Below, piece by piece: positions 23,469 through 34,368 of a stretch of 64,000 bases of DNA (positions within the stretch are counted from its first letter, which is position 1; each line of letters starts with the position of its first letter). Source of the stretch: an uncultured Clostridia bacterium (GTDB taxonomy: Bacteria; Bacillota; Clostridia; TANB77; CAG-508); NCBI GenBank assembly GCA_934130935.1, contig CAKOYQ010000006.1, positions 13,007-77,006 on the forward strand, in the 5' to 3' direction. The notes under the pieces were generated by a model that made no database searches, had not been told where the DNA came from, and saw nothing but the letters and a program-made list of their open reading frames with translations. The position numbers and the translations under genes were made by a program.

Positions 23469-23582
23469 ATGGATTTTAATGATGTAAAAACAGAAGAATT
23501 AATAGAGATTTATAAAAAGGTAAATGAATTTTTAAAATTTTTAGAAAAAGAACAACAAGATATAAAAAAACAAAAGAATTAG
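23469..23582 (+). CDS. Small helical protein, 37 aa
   Basis: ATG at 23469 with AAAGGA upstream, stop at 23580. The product (start MDFNDVKTEEL, end DIKKQKN) is a single charged amphipathic helix, probably coiled coil. It ends ten bases before the 524-aa coiled-coil gene and may pair with it. Confidence 0.5.
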   Translation: MDFNDVKTEELIEIYKKVNEFLKFLEKEQQDIKKQKN

Positions 23583-23591
23583 GAGGGTATT

Positions 23592-25166
23592 ATGTCAAAA
23601 AAAATAGAAGAAATTACAGACAAAATTGAAGCCAATAAAGAAGTATTATCAACAATGCCTAAAAATAATATTAAAAATATGGACATATACCAAAAAAAGT
23701 TAGAAGAATTAGAAGAAGAATTTAAAAAATATCAAAAAGATATTTCTAATAGATTGCAAAGAAGATATCAAAATGCAACTAAAAAGGCTTTAAACAAAGA
23801 AATAGAAAATCTTGAAACAAGATTAAAAACAATTAGTTATATATTAGAATTATTAGACGAAGAAAAAACTTCTTACGAAAAAATGGGGCTAGATAGAGCG
23901 ATTTTTACATTATCAAGATACTATAAAGAAAATTTAGAGAATATAAATGAGCAAATAGAATTATGTATAAATAGTTTTTCTAAAGTTGGTGTACAAGTTT
24001 CTTTAGATGATTTTGATTATAGTATATATGTAAAAAATTATATGAGAACTTTTTTTCAAGAATTAGAAAAAGGAGATATAAATTCAGATAAATCAAAAGA
24101 GAAATTTGAAGAAATATATTGGAAATGTCCAGATATTATAGTTCACATAGAGTTAAATATAAGGAATATTTACTTAAAAAAACAAATCTTAATTGATAAA
24201 TTTTTTGAGAAAGAAAAAATTGAAAAATTAAAGAGATTAGATGTAACATCAAAAGAGGTCAAAAAAAATTATCTGGAAATTAAAAAGCAAATGCTAGAGA
24301 AGATAGCTATAGAGCCAAGATTAATACAAGAAAAGTTTTTAAGTGGAAAATTGAATATAAAAAATTTTATAGAAGAAAAGATAAGTGCAGACATTTCAAA
24401 GGTTTTACCTAAAGATATAGCAGAAGAAGTATATACAAATGAAGAAATTAAAAATAATATTAACAAGTTTTTAAATAGTTTATATGAATACCAAAATTAT
24501 ATGAAATTTAAATATATTTTAGATGATATAAAACAATATTACAAAGAAAAAGATAATTATAAAAAATCATATATAACAACAAAAAAAGAGATACAAAAAT
24601 TAGAAAATAAATTACAAAAACTTAATAAAAAAGCATCAAGGTTAGGATTTTTTGGGATTAAAAAAAGAGAGTATAAACAAACATCAGAAATAAAGGTTTT
24701 GATTCATGAGATAAAAGAAAAGTATAGAGAATTAGATATTAACAAATTTTATAATAAAATTTATACAGAACTAAATGAGAGTTCTACAATATATGATGTG
24801 CTAAATTTAGCTAATTCATATTATGTTTATTTAACATCATGTATAATAAAAGAATTTAAAAATATACAGCCAGACGAAATAGCACAAGAAATAAAAAGTT
24901 TGGATAACTTTTTAAATAATCCTTATAACACAATTATTAATCATACATTAATTACAGATGAAGATGATCTTTCAATAATAATAAAAGATAGATATAAATT
25001 ATTGAAATTTACCGTAGAAAAAGAGGATTTAGGAACTAATAATATTAGTTCACTTATTTCAAAGCTTGAGAATATTCAAATGGCTATAAATATGAAGAAA
25101 GCGAATATTAAAGTAGAAGATATAGAACAGCTTTGCGAAATAAAAAAGATATTACAATTAGGTTAA
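23592..25166 (+). CDS. Cytoplasmic coiled-coil protein of the surface locus, 524 aa
   Basis: No signal or membrane helix is visible. The protein is almost entirely helical and Lys/Glu/Ile-rich, with long coiled-coil stretches at about residues 1-100 and 315-355 (KKEIQKLENKLQKLNKK). A small Gly-containing break is at RLGFFGIKKREYK (about 353-365). A recurring pattern of Tyr and Asn in helices (YYKE, NYKK) suggests several helical bundles. GGAGGG precedes the ATG. It is co-directional with, and 32 bases before, the giant surface protein, so it may be a cytosolic chaperone or scaffold for it. I do not recognise a family. Confidence 0.65.
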   Translation: MSKKIEEITDKIEANKEVLSTMPKNNIKNMDIYQKKLEELEEEFKKYQKDISNRLQRRYQNATKKALNKEIENLETRLKTISYILELLDEEKTSYEKMGLDRAIFTLSRYYKENLENINEQIELCINSFSKVGVQVSLDDFDYSIYVKNYMRTFFQELEKGDINSDKSKEKFEEIYWKCPDIIVHIELNIRNIYLKKQILIDKFFEKEKIEKLKRLDVTSKEVKKNYLEIKKQMLEKIAIEPRLIQEKFLSGKLNIKNFIEEKISADISKVLPKDIAEEVYTNEEIKNNINKFLNSLYEYQNYMKFKYILDDIKQYYKEKDNYKKSYITTKKEIQKLENKLQKLNKKASRLGFFGIKKREYKQTSEIKVLIHEIKEKYRELDINKFYNKIYTELNESSTIYDVLNLANSYYVYLTSCIIKEFKNIQPDEIAQEIKSLDNFLNNPYNTIINHTLITDEDDLSIIIKDRYKLLKFTVEKEDLGTNNISSLISKLENIQMAINMKKANIKVEDIEQLCEIKKILQLG

Positions 25167-25198
25167 AATTTAATTGTAATATAGTGGAGATTGTATAG

Positions 25199-28100
25199 AT
25201 GAAAAAAACAAAGAGTAAAAATATAGTAATATTAATTGTTTTAATAATCTTAATAATTGTAATGCTGAGAGCATTTATCAAATCAAGAGCCAATAATGTA
25301 GTGGAAATAACTGCTAATTTTAAAGATAATAATAGTTTGTTGAGTGATGAAACAGTCACATTAGAAGCTATAAATGAAGGAGAAAGTGGGTATTCAATTA
25401 CTCTCCCAGATATTATAAACACAAAAAGGGTTAGCAAATATATTATTACACAAAAAGAAATTACAGAAAATACTGAAGAGAATGTAACTGTTGATATGTT
25501 ACCAGGAGAAAAAATTTATTTAACTTCAGAAGAATTTGAAAATCTACAAGTATCATTAGTTGCGGAATATGATTTTTTAGAAGTTGGTACACAGACATTA
25601 TATAATAAAAAGCTAATAAAAAATGACTCTGAGGATTGCGAGTTATTGTCTGTTTCGGGATATATGTTTTATGATACAGAGATGCAAGTAAATGAAGCAG
25701 ATATTACAGGCGTAGAAAGTAAAATAGAGGAGAACTATTCAAATAGTTTTATTTTTGGAAATTATGATATAAAACTTATTTCAGATTCACAAGAATATAA
25801 TCCAAAAGATTATGAACAAACATTGGATATAAAGATATCAGCAAATAATGAAGATTCAATATATAAAGTGCTTGAAATGCAAGATGATAATATTCAAGAA
25901 TTAAGTGATATTATAATTGAAAATGGTAAGATTAAATTTTCTGTAGAAAAGTTACAACCATATTTAGTATTACAAGAAAATAAGATTGAAGTATTGGAAT
26001 TAGATAGTAATGATAATAATACAAGTGATGAACAAATAACTACAAATGATGATAATAACAATGATAATGATGTGGCATCATATTCTGTCGGAGGAGAAGA
26101 GGCCAAATTCTTAATAGATGATTTTGATGCAGATAGAAATTATTATTTAGGTTTAAATTATACAGAGGGAATGTCAAAAACAAATAATGGTAAATATACT
26201 GAAAATGTTTTAAAAGATGTTCAGATAAATTATTATGGATATGATTATAATTTGACCGAATTTGTTGTTCCAGAAACTTATAATGTAACATTAAATGCTT
26301 CAGCACAGAGAACATCAACTGGAAATGTTACACAATCAGGAAATGGTGGAAATAGAACATATAGTAGAACAGATACTATAACATGTACAGTTAGTGGTAT
26401 AAACAGTTTAAAACAACAGTATCCTGGATTTAAAGCTAATTCTAGTTGGACAATGAATATGGCAGTTCCAAATAATAATTTTTCAAATTATTTTTATAGT
26501 ACTGGAACAGATAATGCTAATTCCTCAAAAGGAATATCTGTAAGTGTAAGTAATGGAATAATAACAGTGACAGGAGGAGATGCATCTAGCTTAGAAGGCA
26601 ATAGTGATACATGGACTTTTACATTTTATGTTACATTTAGAAATAATAATAGGTCAAATATAAATAATACAACATTTAATACATTATCAGTAAATTCTTT
26701 TGAAACTACAATTAGTTTGGGAGATTATACGCCTTATGGAACAATATCAGATACAGAAGAACAAACAATGGTATCTTATAGAAAGTGTGTTCCAATAGAT
26801 AGTAATGGAAATATAACAATTAATTTAATAGATAATCCATTTATGAATAGACCTCTTGAAAAAGGATTTAATGGTTGGAAAACAAATAATACAAAATATC
26901 TAAACAGTATAAATACAAATGCAAATACATTTGCACAGACATTAACAACTAATATAAATAATATTACAGACAATTCTGGAAAATATGTTATAGATTTATA
27001 TGCTGATTGGATTGATGCAAATGTTATTTTTGTTAGTTCTTCTGGAAGTAGCTCAAATGCAGGAACATCGCCCAATAGTCCAATAAATAATAATTGGAGC
27101 AGCATAAATAGTAAATTGAATTCTAATATAAAAACATGTGCAAAAGCTTCGAACCGTGAAGTTAATATTGTTGTTTTAATGAATGGAACTTTAGATGTAA
27201 GTGGATTAACTGGACCTAATACTCCATATACATTAACAAGTTTATACAATGGAACTAATTATGGAAATAGTAGTACTTATTTAAATGTTGGAACTAGCAA
27301 TACGCAGTTAGATAGTGATTTACAAATAGATTATTTATATGTTTCCTCTAATAAATCATATTCTTCTCCTAGTGGAACTACTGATGGAACAGCTTTAGTA
27401 ACTCCATGTTTATATGGGAACATGTACAATTTAAGAATAGGAAGAGGTGTAGTGCCTATAAATGCTAATTATTGTACATGGGCACAAATACAAGGTGGAT
27501 ATTATAATCATAGTAGTTCAGAATATAAGTTATTAATAGAATCAGGAAAATATTACACAACTCAGTTATATAGAGCATATTACGACAGTAGCGGAAGAAG
27601 AGCAGACACTGGAGCAACAACAAATACAACAGCAAATGCAACTATTGTTGTAGGGTGTGATATAGATAGAAAAAACAATAATAATGATAATCTTAAAATA
27701 TACAATAGAATGGCTTCTAGGACTTCTACTGCGGATTGTTCAGCATATACAACAAATACAAATGCTATTAATATGATTATTAAAAGTGGAACTATTGGAG
27801 TTGATTTCTTTAATAGTGCAAGTACATCAGATTCTAGTGATAGAAACTATGCAGGAATATATGTTGGTGGGCATGGTACAACAGGTGGTTATGATAAATC
27901 TGATAGATATTTACTTGTTGAAGGAGGAAATATTGCTAATATAATTGGTGGACTAAAAGTAAGTGAAGCTGATATGTTTAAAACTTATATGTATGTAAAA
28001 AACGGAAATGTTATAAACATTACTGGTGGAGCTGGATATACACATACATATGGGGACAGGATAATACAAGTGACAGGAGGATACATAAAATATAGTATTA

Positions 28101-28723
28101 GCGGAGGATCAAATGGTGTTGCAGCAAGTTCAGATACAAATAATGGACAATTAACAGGAACTTCTCTAATTTATATTGGTGGTAATGCTCAAATTGGAGC
28201 ATCTTCTACAATAGATTCAAATGGTAATGAAACTGTTAGTGTAACAAACTCTAATGAGACATTGTATGGAGTTAATGCAGGATGTGTTTGTGGTGGTGCA
28301 AATGGAAATTCTAGTTACGCAGGTCAGACAGATGCTTCATATATAATAATTGATGGAAATGCAATAATCCATAATAATGTATTTGGAGGAGGTAATTATG
28401 GAATAATTGGCTCAACAAATATTAAAGGACCTGATTTGGTTAAATTTAATGATGAAACATCTAATTTTACTACAGATACAGAATATTTAATTACTACTTC
28501 ATCATCAGGCGAAAATGGACTTACAATAAGCGGAAGTAGTTTAGAAAATGAATCAATAACAACTGCATCAAAACCAAGTGATTCATCCAAATGGATATTT
28601 GAACAATCTAGTGGAAATAAATATTATATAAAAAATGCAGAAACGGGACAATATTTATATATAAGTAGTACAAGTGGATTTTGGCGGTACATATACTTCA
28701 AATGTTACATTAAGCACAAGTAA
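25199..28723 (+). CDS. Giant GGGN-repeat surface protein, first part (frameshifted)
   Basis: This frame (1174 aa) has a basic start and signal-anchor helix (residues 8-25), a beta-rich region with repeats of unknown type (30-270), and an Asn/Asp linker (about 278-292). A second beta-rich domain is at 300-560. A parallel-beta-helix-like region begins at IFVSSSGSSSNAGTSP (about 610) and leads to GGAGYTH, GGYIKYSISGGSNG and VFGGGNYG motifs. It ends in a ricin-like beta-trefoil-type stretch (WIFEQSSGNKYYIKNAE) where the frame breaks. Deleting one T in the TTTT run at 28679-28682 joins it to the next frame as SGFGGT, making a 2,849-aa protein. It is probably exported and membrane- or wall-associated. 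Confidence 0.78.
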   Translation: MKKTKSKNIVILIVLIILIIVMLRAFIKSRANNVVEITANFKDNNSLLSDETVTLEAINEGESGYSITLPDIINTKRVSKYIITQKEITENTEENVTVDMLPGEKIYLTSEEFENLQVSLVAEYDFLEVGTQTLYNKKLIKNDSEDCELLSVSGYMFYDTEMQVNEADITGVESKIEENYSNSFIFGNYDIKLISDSQEYNPKDYEQTLDIKISANNEDSIYKVLEMQDDNIQELSDIIIENGKIKFSVEKLQPYLVLQENKIEVLELDSNDNNTSDEQITTNDDNNNDNDVASYSVGGEEAKFLIDDFDADRNYYLGLNYTEGMSKTNNGKYTENVLKDVQINYYGYDYNLTEFVVPETYNVTLNASAQRTSTGNVTQSGNGGNRTYSRTDTITCTVSGINSLKQQYPGFKANSSWTMNMAVPNNNFSNYFYSTGTDNANSSKGISVSVSNGIITVTGGDASSLEGNSDTWTFTFYVTFRNNNRSNINNTTFNTLSVNSFETTISLGDYTPYGTISDTEEQTMVSYRKCVPIDSNGNITINLIDNPFMNRPLEKGFNGWKTNNTKYLNSINTNANTFAQTLTTNINNITDNSGKYVIDLYADWIDANVIFVSSSGSSSNAGTSPNSPINNNWSSINSKLNSNIKTCAKASNREVNIVVLMNGTLDVSGLTGPNTPYTLTSLYNGTNYGNSSTYLNVGTSNTQLDSDLQIDYLYVSSNKSYSSPSGTTDGTALVTPCLYGNMYNLRIGRGVVPINANYCTWAQIQGGYYNHSSSEYKLLIESGKYYTTQLYRAYYDSSGRRADTGATTNTTANATIVVGCDIDRKNNNNDNLKIYNRMASRTSTADCSAYTTNTNAINMIIKSGTIGVDFFNSASTSDSSDRNYAGIYVGGHGTTGGYDKSDRYLLVEGGNIANIIGGLKVSEADMFKTYMYVKNGNVINITGGAGYTHTYGDRIIQVTGGYIKYSISGGSNGVAASSDTNNGQLTGTSLIYIGGNAQIGASSTIDSNGNETVSVTNSNETLYGVNAGCVCGGANGNSSYAGQTDASYIIIDGNAIIHNNVFGGGNYGIIGSTNIKGPDLVKFNDETSNFTTDTEYLITTSSSGENGLTISGSSLENESITTASKPSDSSKWIFEQSSGNKYYIKNAETGQYLYISSTSGFWRYIYFKCYIKHK

Positions 28724-31700
28724 TAAGACAGAATTTATTGTTCAAGGGTCTAGTACTAAGACAATTACATATGAATATACAACCTCAAGCTGGTGGGGAG
28801 GAAATCAAACATATACATTATATTTAGGCTATGATTCTGGATGGGAGGTTTCAAATAGTAATTATATTGAGAGTAATTTACATTTGCTAACATATGAGTT
28901 ACTTCCATCAGGAGAAATAACAGAAGATGTAACTACTTTAGTTAATATTAATGTTTTTGGAGGAAATGTTGTTAATAACATCTATGGAGGTGCTAATCAA
29001 AATAACATATATGGAACAGTTGATATTGATATAGAAAATGGTGTTATAAATGGAGTTGTTTATGGTGGTTCAAATATAAAAGGAACTGTTTCAGGTTCTG
29101 TATTAATGGATATAACAGGAGGACAACTAGGTACATTATATAATGATAGTGCATTTGGAGGAGGCCTTGGTTCAGAGACTAATGTTAAAGGTAGGGTTTT
29201 ATTAAATATAAAAGAAACTAAAAATAATTTAAATATATATGGAAACATATATGGTGGGAGCTTACTTGGAACAATAAGTGGAAATGTTGATATTAATGTT
29301 CAGGATTTACCAAACACTGCAAATACACTTTTTTTAGAAAGTAGTTTATTTGGTGGAGGAAAAGGAGACAACAATACAGCAGCATTAGTAAATGGAAATG
29401 TAACAATAAATGTGGATGGATGCAATTTAGAAAAGTGTAGTGTATTTGGTGGAAGTGATATAAATGGTGTAATTAGTGGTACAATTACAGTAAATATTGG
29501 AAAAACATATAAATCGACAATATATTCAGTATATGGAGGAGGAAATGAGGCTTCAATAAATACAGATACTCAAGGTGTATTTGTGTATATATTGTCAAAT
29601 GCAAATATAACAAATGCCTTTAATGGTGGAAAATCTGCAGATTTACTTTCAACTGGAGAAGAAGATACAACAAGGGCAATATTTTTACAAGGAGGAACTG
29701 TAGAAAATCTTTTTGGAGGTTCAGATTCATCAGGAACTGTAACAGCAAGTCATGTTTATATTGAGTCAGGAAATGTATCAAATGCATATGGAGGAAATAA
29801 CTTAGGAGGAACTACAATATCATCAAATGTAATTACAACAGGAGGAACAATTAGATATATATTTGGAGGAGGAAACCAAGCAGGTGTAACAACTACAAAT
29901 GTTCAAACAAATGGTGGCAATATTGGATTTGTGTTTGGCGGTTCTAATACAAGTGGAGATGTAAATGAAAGTTTTGTAACAACAAATGATTCTAGTGATG
30001 TAAATTTAAATAATGGAGTAACTATGACTGTAACTACAACAGCGTCAAAGGCTCAAAGTTGGCAAAGTACAACATATCCGACTTTTGCAAAAATAAGTGT
30101 AGTATTTAAAAATAATACATCAAAAACAATAGAAACATGGAAGGCAAATGTATTTGCACCAGAATCAGTTTTACTTAATAATTATTCACAATCAGATATA
30201 CAAGTAAATAATGGAGTATATACATTAACAGAAAAAAATAGATATTGGGGAAATAATACTATATCAGCTGGAGGTACTTATAGTTTAGAGTTTGAAATAT
30301 TAACTATGCAAAGTGTAGAGGGATTTTCAGTAGGATATGGAATTGAAGGACAAGATAGTAGTGGAAATTCAGTAAATTATACAAAATCTATTATTGGAAC
30401 TGTATATGGTGGAAACAATCAAGGTGGAATGACTCAAACCACAAATGTTACAATAAATGGTGGAGGAGTTCAAGATGTATATGGAGGAGGAAACCAAGCT
30501 ATAAGCAATGTAACAAATGTTAATATAAATGGTGAAGTTCAAAAAAGAGTATTTGGAGGAGGAAACCAAGCAGGTGTTAATACAAATACAAATGTAACTC
30601 TTTCAGGTGGAAATGTAGCAGATAATGTATATGGCGGTGGAAATGAAGGAACTGTTACAGGAAATACATATGTTAGAGTTAAAAATTCTACTTTAAATAA
30701 CAGTTTATATGCAGGTGGAAATGGTGTATCAGCAATAGTATATGGAAATACTAATTTAATAATGGAAGGAAACAATAATGTAACAAATAATGTATTTGGA
30801 GGAGGAAATCAAGCAGCAACAGGAACAGAAAGTAATAATAATTCTAAAAGTACAGTAAATATTGTTGGTGCAACTGTAGGAAAAAATGTATATGGAGGAG
30901 CTAATACATCTGTTGTATATGGTACAACTCAAACAAATATTGGATATGATGCAGTAAATGATACTTCTCTTGAAATTGGAGACATTGAAATTAGTGGAAC
31001 AGTATTTGGCGGAGGGGAAGCAAATGCTTCAGGTTCAGAAGTATATGACTTTTCATTTATAAGTGTAACAAAAGGAATTGATATAAAGATTGATGGAAAT
31101 GGACATACAAAACTTTCTATAAAAGGTAGTATTTTTGGTTCAGGAAATGCATCAAGTACAAGTGGTAAGAGTTATATAGATATAAAAAATTATGGAACAG
31201 CAGATAATCCACAAAGTAATATATCAATTCAGAGAGCAAATTGTGCAACAATAAGTAATTCTGCAATATCACTATCAGGAACAACAGACAGAACAAATGA
31301 ATATTCATCAGTATTTTTCTCATTAAGTAGGGTTGATCAAGTTAAATTAAAAAATAATTCAATTTTATACTTATGTAATGGAGCAAACTTATTAAAAAAA
31401 TTAGATAGTATGGTTGATGTTAATGGTACAGAAGAAACTGCTAAGGTTACTATAAATCCTGATACAGGAGATGTCAACGAGAAAAATGTTGATAACAGAA
31501 TATATATGCTAGAGGGAAAGAATTTAAATGTTGCAACAAATGAGCAAGCAACAGCTTATGGACAAGTTCATGGTATGTTTTTCCTTGGATTATTTACAAA
31601 TAGAACTAATCCAAGTACAAGTACAGGATTTTATCATCAAGGATATAATAATGGAGATGAAATAACAAATGCAGGAACATTTTCATCAAATTCATATGTT

Positions 31701-33749
31701 ATGGCTCAACATATGACAGAACATGATATTTCAATAGATGGATTTTATACAAATTATAATGAAGAAGGAAAAATAAAAGTAAATTATATAGATACAACCC
31801 CAAAAGATGATGTATATTATATTTGGCTTGTTGGAGAAGAATTAGATGTTACAAAATTTGAAGTATCATTAACAGCTTCAAAATATGCAACATTAGGAAC
31901 ATATGAGTTATTATTACAAGGCTTTTCTGATCCTAATTTAAAATTTACACTAAATGGATTTTCGGCAGGTCTTGCAAATGGAATATCATTAGTAGATCCA
32001 GATGAGATTAAGGCTATAGAGCCAGATGACGAAAAAGCTAATAGTGTATATGGTTTAACTATGAAGACAGGAAATGTTGGATGGCAGACTAAAGGAACAA
32101 CTAAATTTTTAACTCACAATGGAGGTTCATATATAGGGCAAAATGATTATGATAAAGACAATTCATCATATACACCAACATTAAATTTATGTTTTTACCA
32201 TTCAGAGAATTTAACTATAAAACAAGCTTTAGGAGATGTAAGAATAAGATTGCAAGTACTGAAACCAATAGATGATTTAAATTATGAATTGTCATATATT
32301 GATATAATAATTACTTTATCAAGTGCATTATATCAAAATGATTTCTATGAAGCAGCAATTACTCCAGGTCAAGAATATGGATTGTTTACGACTACAGATA
32401 CAACAATAACAAGTAAAAGTGCATTTTCTACTTATTATTCATTATATGTTGAAGATTTTTCTAACAGTAAATATGCAAGGGATTACAATACATATAGTAG
32501 AGTATTAGTGTCAAGAGATTCAGATAATTTACCATATGTTTTCCCAGAAAACACAAAATTAACTATGCTTGATATGGTAACAAACAAATACTATTATTAT
32601 ATTGTTACAGCACAAGATGTTTTAAACAATAAATATGAATATAATTTATCAGATTTTATTGCAATGGGAAGCAGTGATAATAAGTTTGAAGAAACAGAGG
32701 CAAATGAATTATATTATAATACAGAAAAAGATTTAATATATGAAAACTTTATATTTCATATAAATTTTGTAGATAGTAGTATAGAAAATGATATACAAAA
32801 TAATTCATTATTAATGGAATTAAGAGACAGTGAAGGACAGACTTTAATAGGAGTCTTAGGAATTCAAAGAGACAGCATGGTATATACTGTGTATAATGGA
32901 AAGAGTGCAACAATAGAATTAGATGGAGAATTGACACCAGAAACATTATATTTAGGAAAAATATTAAATTTAAATGTAATTACAACATTTACCCAAACAG
33001 TAATAGATTCAAAAACAATTTATGATACACAATATTTTGACCAGAAATTAGGAATAAAAATTAGTATATATGATAATAATGGCAACCGTTTAAGCTTAGA
33101 CAGTTTATTTGGAGTTAATTTTGAACTTAATGGTAAAAGATATTATCCAAGAGTTGATGGAACAACAAGAATATGTATTGCAGAAAAAGTAACAGATGTA
33201 TTAGCAAAAATAAAAATGAATACATCTGGAAATGATACTTTGGCAACAGGAGATTATAGGATAGAAATAGAATCATTTGGTTCGCCAGATGGAATTTATT
33301 ATGGATTAACCGCTTCTGATAAAATAGATTTAAATGTAAGAATAATAAATTCTGCATATGGATTAAAAGTAACTACCATGAATACTAATAAGATTATCAA
33401 CAAAGATACAGGGATAAATGAGAACAAAAGTGATACATTGGTTAGTGTAGTTGAATATTCATCAAGATTATCAAATCCTAATATAAGAGTAGCATTATAC
33501 AGAAGAAATTATACAGAAGAATATTCACAAAATTATACACTGGTTGATTTTAAAGATTATACATCAAGTGTGTTGACAGAAACAAGTAAAGAAAAGGAAT
33601 ATTTAATGTCAACAACACCATCAGCAACAACAACAAATTATTATAAAATAAAAACAGATTTAATTACAGGAACATATAAGCTTGTATATAAATTATATGA
33701 TGGAGATACTTATGTAGGAGAGGCGTTTGACTATATAGTTATTAAATAA
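28674..33749 (+). CDS. Giant GGGN-repeat surface protein, second part
   Basis: This frame (1691 aa) continues the first part without any ribosome site, so a separate start (GTG at 28674) is unlikely. It completes the beta-trefoil-like domain, then carries about 20 imperfect repeats of the form (V/I/Y)(F/Y)GGGN with Gly, Thr, Val strands (about 28950-31150), the pattern of a long right-handed beta-helix fibre. A linker with CNGANLLKKLDSMVD follows. Several Ig-like or beta-sandwich modules then run to the end (VTAQDVLNN, SGNDTLATGDYRIEIE). There is no LPXTG or other anchor motif at the C-terminus. It is likely an adhesin or matrix scaffold. Confidence 0.78.
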   Translation: MDFGGTYTSNVTLSTSNKTEFIVQGSSTKTITYEYTTSSWWGGNQTYTLYLGYDSGWEVSNSNYIESNLHLLTYELLPSGEITEDVTTLVNINVFGGNVVNNIYGGANQNNIYGTVDIDIENGVINGVVYGGSNIKGTVSGSVLMDITGGQLGTLYNDSAFGGGLGSETNVKGRVLLNIKETKNNLNIYGNIYGGSLLGTISGNVDINVQDLPNTANTLFLESSLFGGGKGDNNTAALVNGNVTINVDGCNLEKCSVFGGSDINGVISGTITVNIGKTYKSTIYSVYGGGNEASINTDTQGVFVYILSNANITNAFNGGKSADLLSTGEEDTTRAIFLQGGTVENLFGGSDSSGTVTASHVYIESGNVSNAYGGNNLGGTTISSNVITTGGTIRYIFGGGNQAGVTTTNVQTNGGNIGFVFGGSNTSGDVNESFVTTNDSSDVNLNNGVTMTVTTTASKAQSWQSTTYPTFAKISVVFKNNTSKTIETWKANVFAPESVLLNNYSQSDIQVNNGVYTLTEKNRYWGNNTISAGGTYSLEFEILTMQSVEGFSVGYGIEGQDSSGNSVNYTKSIIGTVYGGNNQGGMTQTTNVTINGGGVQDVYGGGNQAISNVTNVNINGEVQKRVFGGGNQAGVNTNTNVTLSGGNVADNVYGGGNEGTVTGNTYVRVKNSTLNNSLYAGGNGVSAIVYGNTNLIMEGNNNVTNNVFGGGNQAATGTESNNNSKSTVNIVGATVGKNVYGGANTSVVYGTTQTNIGYDAVNDTSLEIGDIEISGTVFGGGEANASGSEVYDFSFISVTKGIDIKIDGNGHTKLSIKGSIFGSGNASSTSGKSYIDIKNYGTADNPQSNISIQRANCATISNSAISLSGTTDRTNEYSSVFFSLSRVDQVKLKNNSILYLCNGANLLKKLDSMVDVNGTEETAKVTINPDTGDVNEKNVDNRIYMLEGKNLNVATNEQATAYGQVHGMFFLGLFTNRTNPSTSTGFYHQGYNNGDEITNAGTFSSNSYVMAQHMTEHDISIDGFYTNYNEEGKIKVNYIDTTPKDDVYYIWLVGEELDVTKFEVSLTASKYATLGTYELLLQGFSDPNLKFTLNGFSAGLANGISLVDPDEIKAIEPDDEKANSVYGLTMKTGNVGWQTKGTTKFLTHNGGSYIGQNDYDKDNSSYTPTLNLCFYHSENLTIKQALGDVRIRLQVLKPIDDLNYELSYIDIIITLSSALYQNDFYEAAITPGQEYGLFTTTDTTITSKSAFSTYYSLYVEDFSNSKYARDYNTYSRVLVSRDSDNLPYVFPENTKLTMLDMVTNKYYYYIVTAQDVLNNKYEYNLSDFIAMGSSDNKFEETEANELYYNTEKDLIYENFIFHINFVDSSIENDIQNNSLLMELRDSEGQTLIGVLGIQRDSMVYTVYNGKSATIELDGELTPETLYLGKILNLNVITTFTQTVIDSKTIYDTQYFDQKLGIKISIYDNNGNRLSLDSLFGVNFELNGKRYYPRVDGTTRICIAEKVTDVLAKIKMNTSGNDTLATGDYRIEIESFGSPDGIYYGLTASDKIDLNVRIINSAYGLKVTTMNTNKIINKDTGINENKSDTLVSVVEYSSRLSNPNIRVALYRRNYTEEYSQNYTLVDFKDYTSSVLTETSKEKEYLMSTTPSATTTNYYKIKTDLITGTYKLVYKLYDGDTYVGEAFDYIVIK

Positions 33750-33774
33750 TAATATGTAAAAAGAAAGGAAGAAT

Positions 33775-34368
33775 ATGAAATACGATATTGATTCAATAAA
33801 TAAAAGAAAAAAAAATATAGAAATTATTCAAAAAATATTAGAGATAGTTTTAATTATTATTATTTATAATATGATATTAACTTTCATTTCTTCTAACAAT
33901 TTAAATAATGGAATTGGATTATTTGGATATAAAGCTTGTATTATAACATCAAGCAGTATGGAACCAACAATTTATTATGGAGATGTAGTAATTATAAAAG
34001 AATGTAAAGAGTCAGATTTGCAAACAGGTGATGTAATAACCTTTAAACAAAAACAAGAGGTTATTACACACCGTATTCTAAAAATTGAAGATGATTTGCA
34101 AACTTCAGAAAAAACATATATAACAAAAGGAGATAATAATAATACGGAAGATACTGAAAAAGTAACATATTCTAAAATAGCAGGAAAATGTGTTTTAACA
34201 ATTCCACACTTAGGAAAGATTATACTAATGCTTGACAGTAAAATAATAGTTTTAGTCATTATTCTTATAATATTAATTTTGAGTTTTTATAAAATACAAA
34301 AATACGAAAAAATGGAAAATAGGAGAGAAAAAAAGAAAATTGAAGAAAATAAAAAAGGGAAAAATTAA
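33775..34368 (+). CDS. sipW: Signal peptidase I of the SipW type (third active copy)
   Basis: This 197-aa protein has a membrane helix (residues 21-38), the motif ITSSSMEPTIYYGDVVII with nucleophile Ser61, VITHRILK with His99, and TKGDNNNTED. A C-terminal helix (about 158-180) and a basic tail follow. AAAGGA lies before the ATG. It begins 26 bases after the giant surface protein, so it may be dedicated to that protein. Its SMEP motif is closer to the general signal peptidase consensus than the other two copies. It overlaps the next gene by 29 bases. Confidence 0.92.
   Translation: MKYDIDSINKRKKNIEIIQKILEIVLIIIIYNMILTFISSNNLNNGIGLFGYKACIITSSSMEPTIYYGDVVIIKECKESDLQTGDVITFKQKQEVITHRILKIEDDLQTSEKTYITKGDNNNTEDTEKVTYSKIAGKCVLTIPHLGKIILMLDSKIIVLVIILIILILSFYKIQKYEKMENRREKKKIEENKKGKN

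Noticed and set aside
28674..28723. Programmed ribosomal frameshift in the giant surface protein
   Set aside because: No slippery heptamer is visible and the break lies inside a domain; a one-base error or lesion is simpler.
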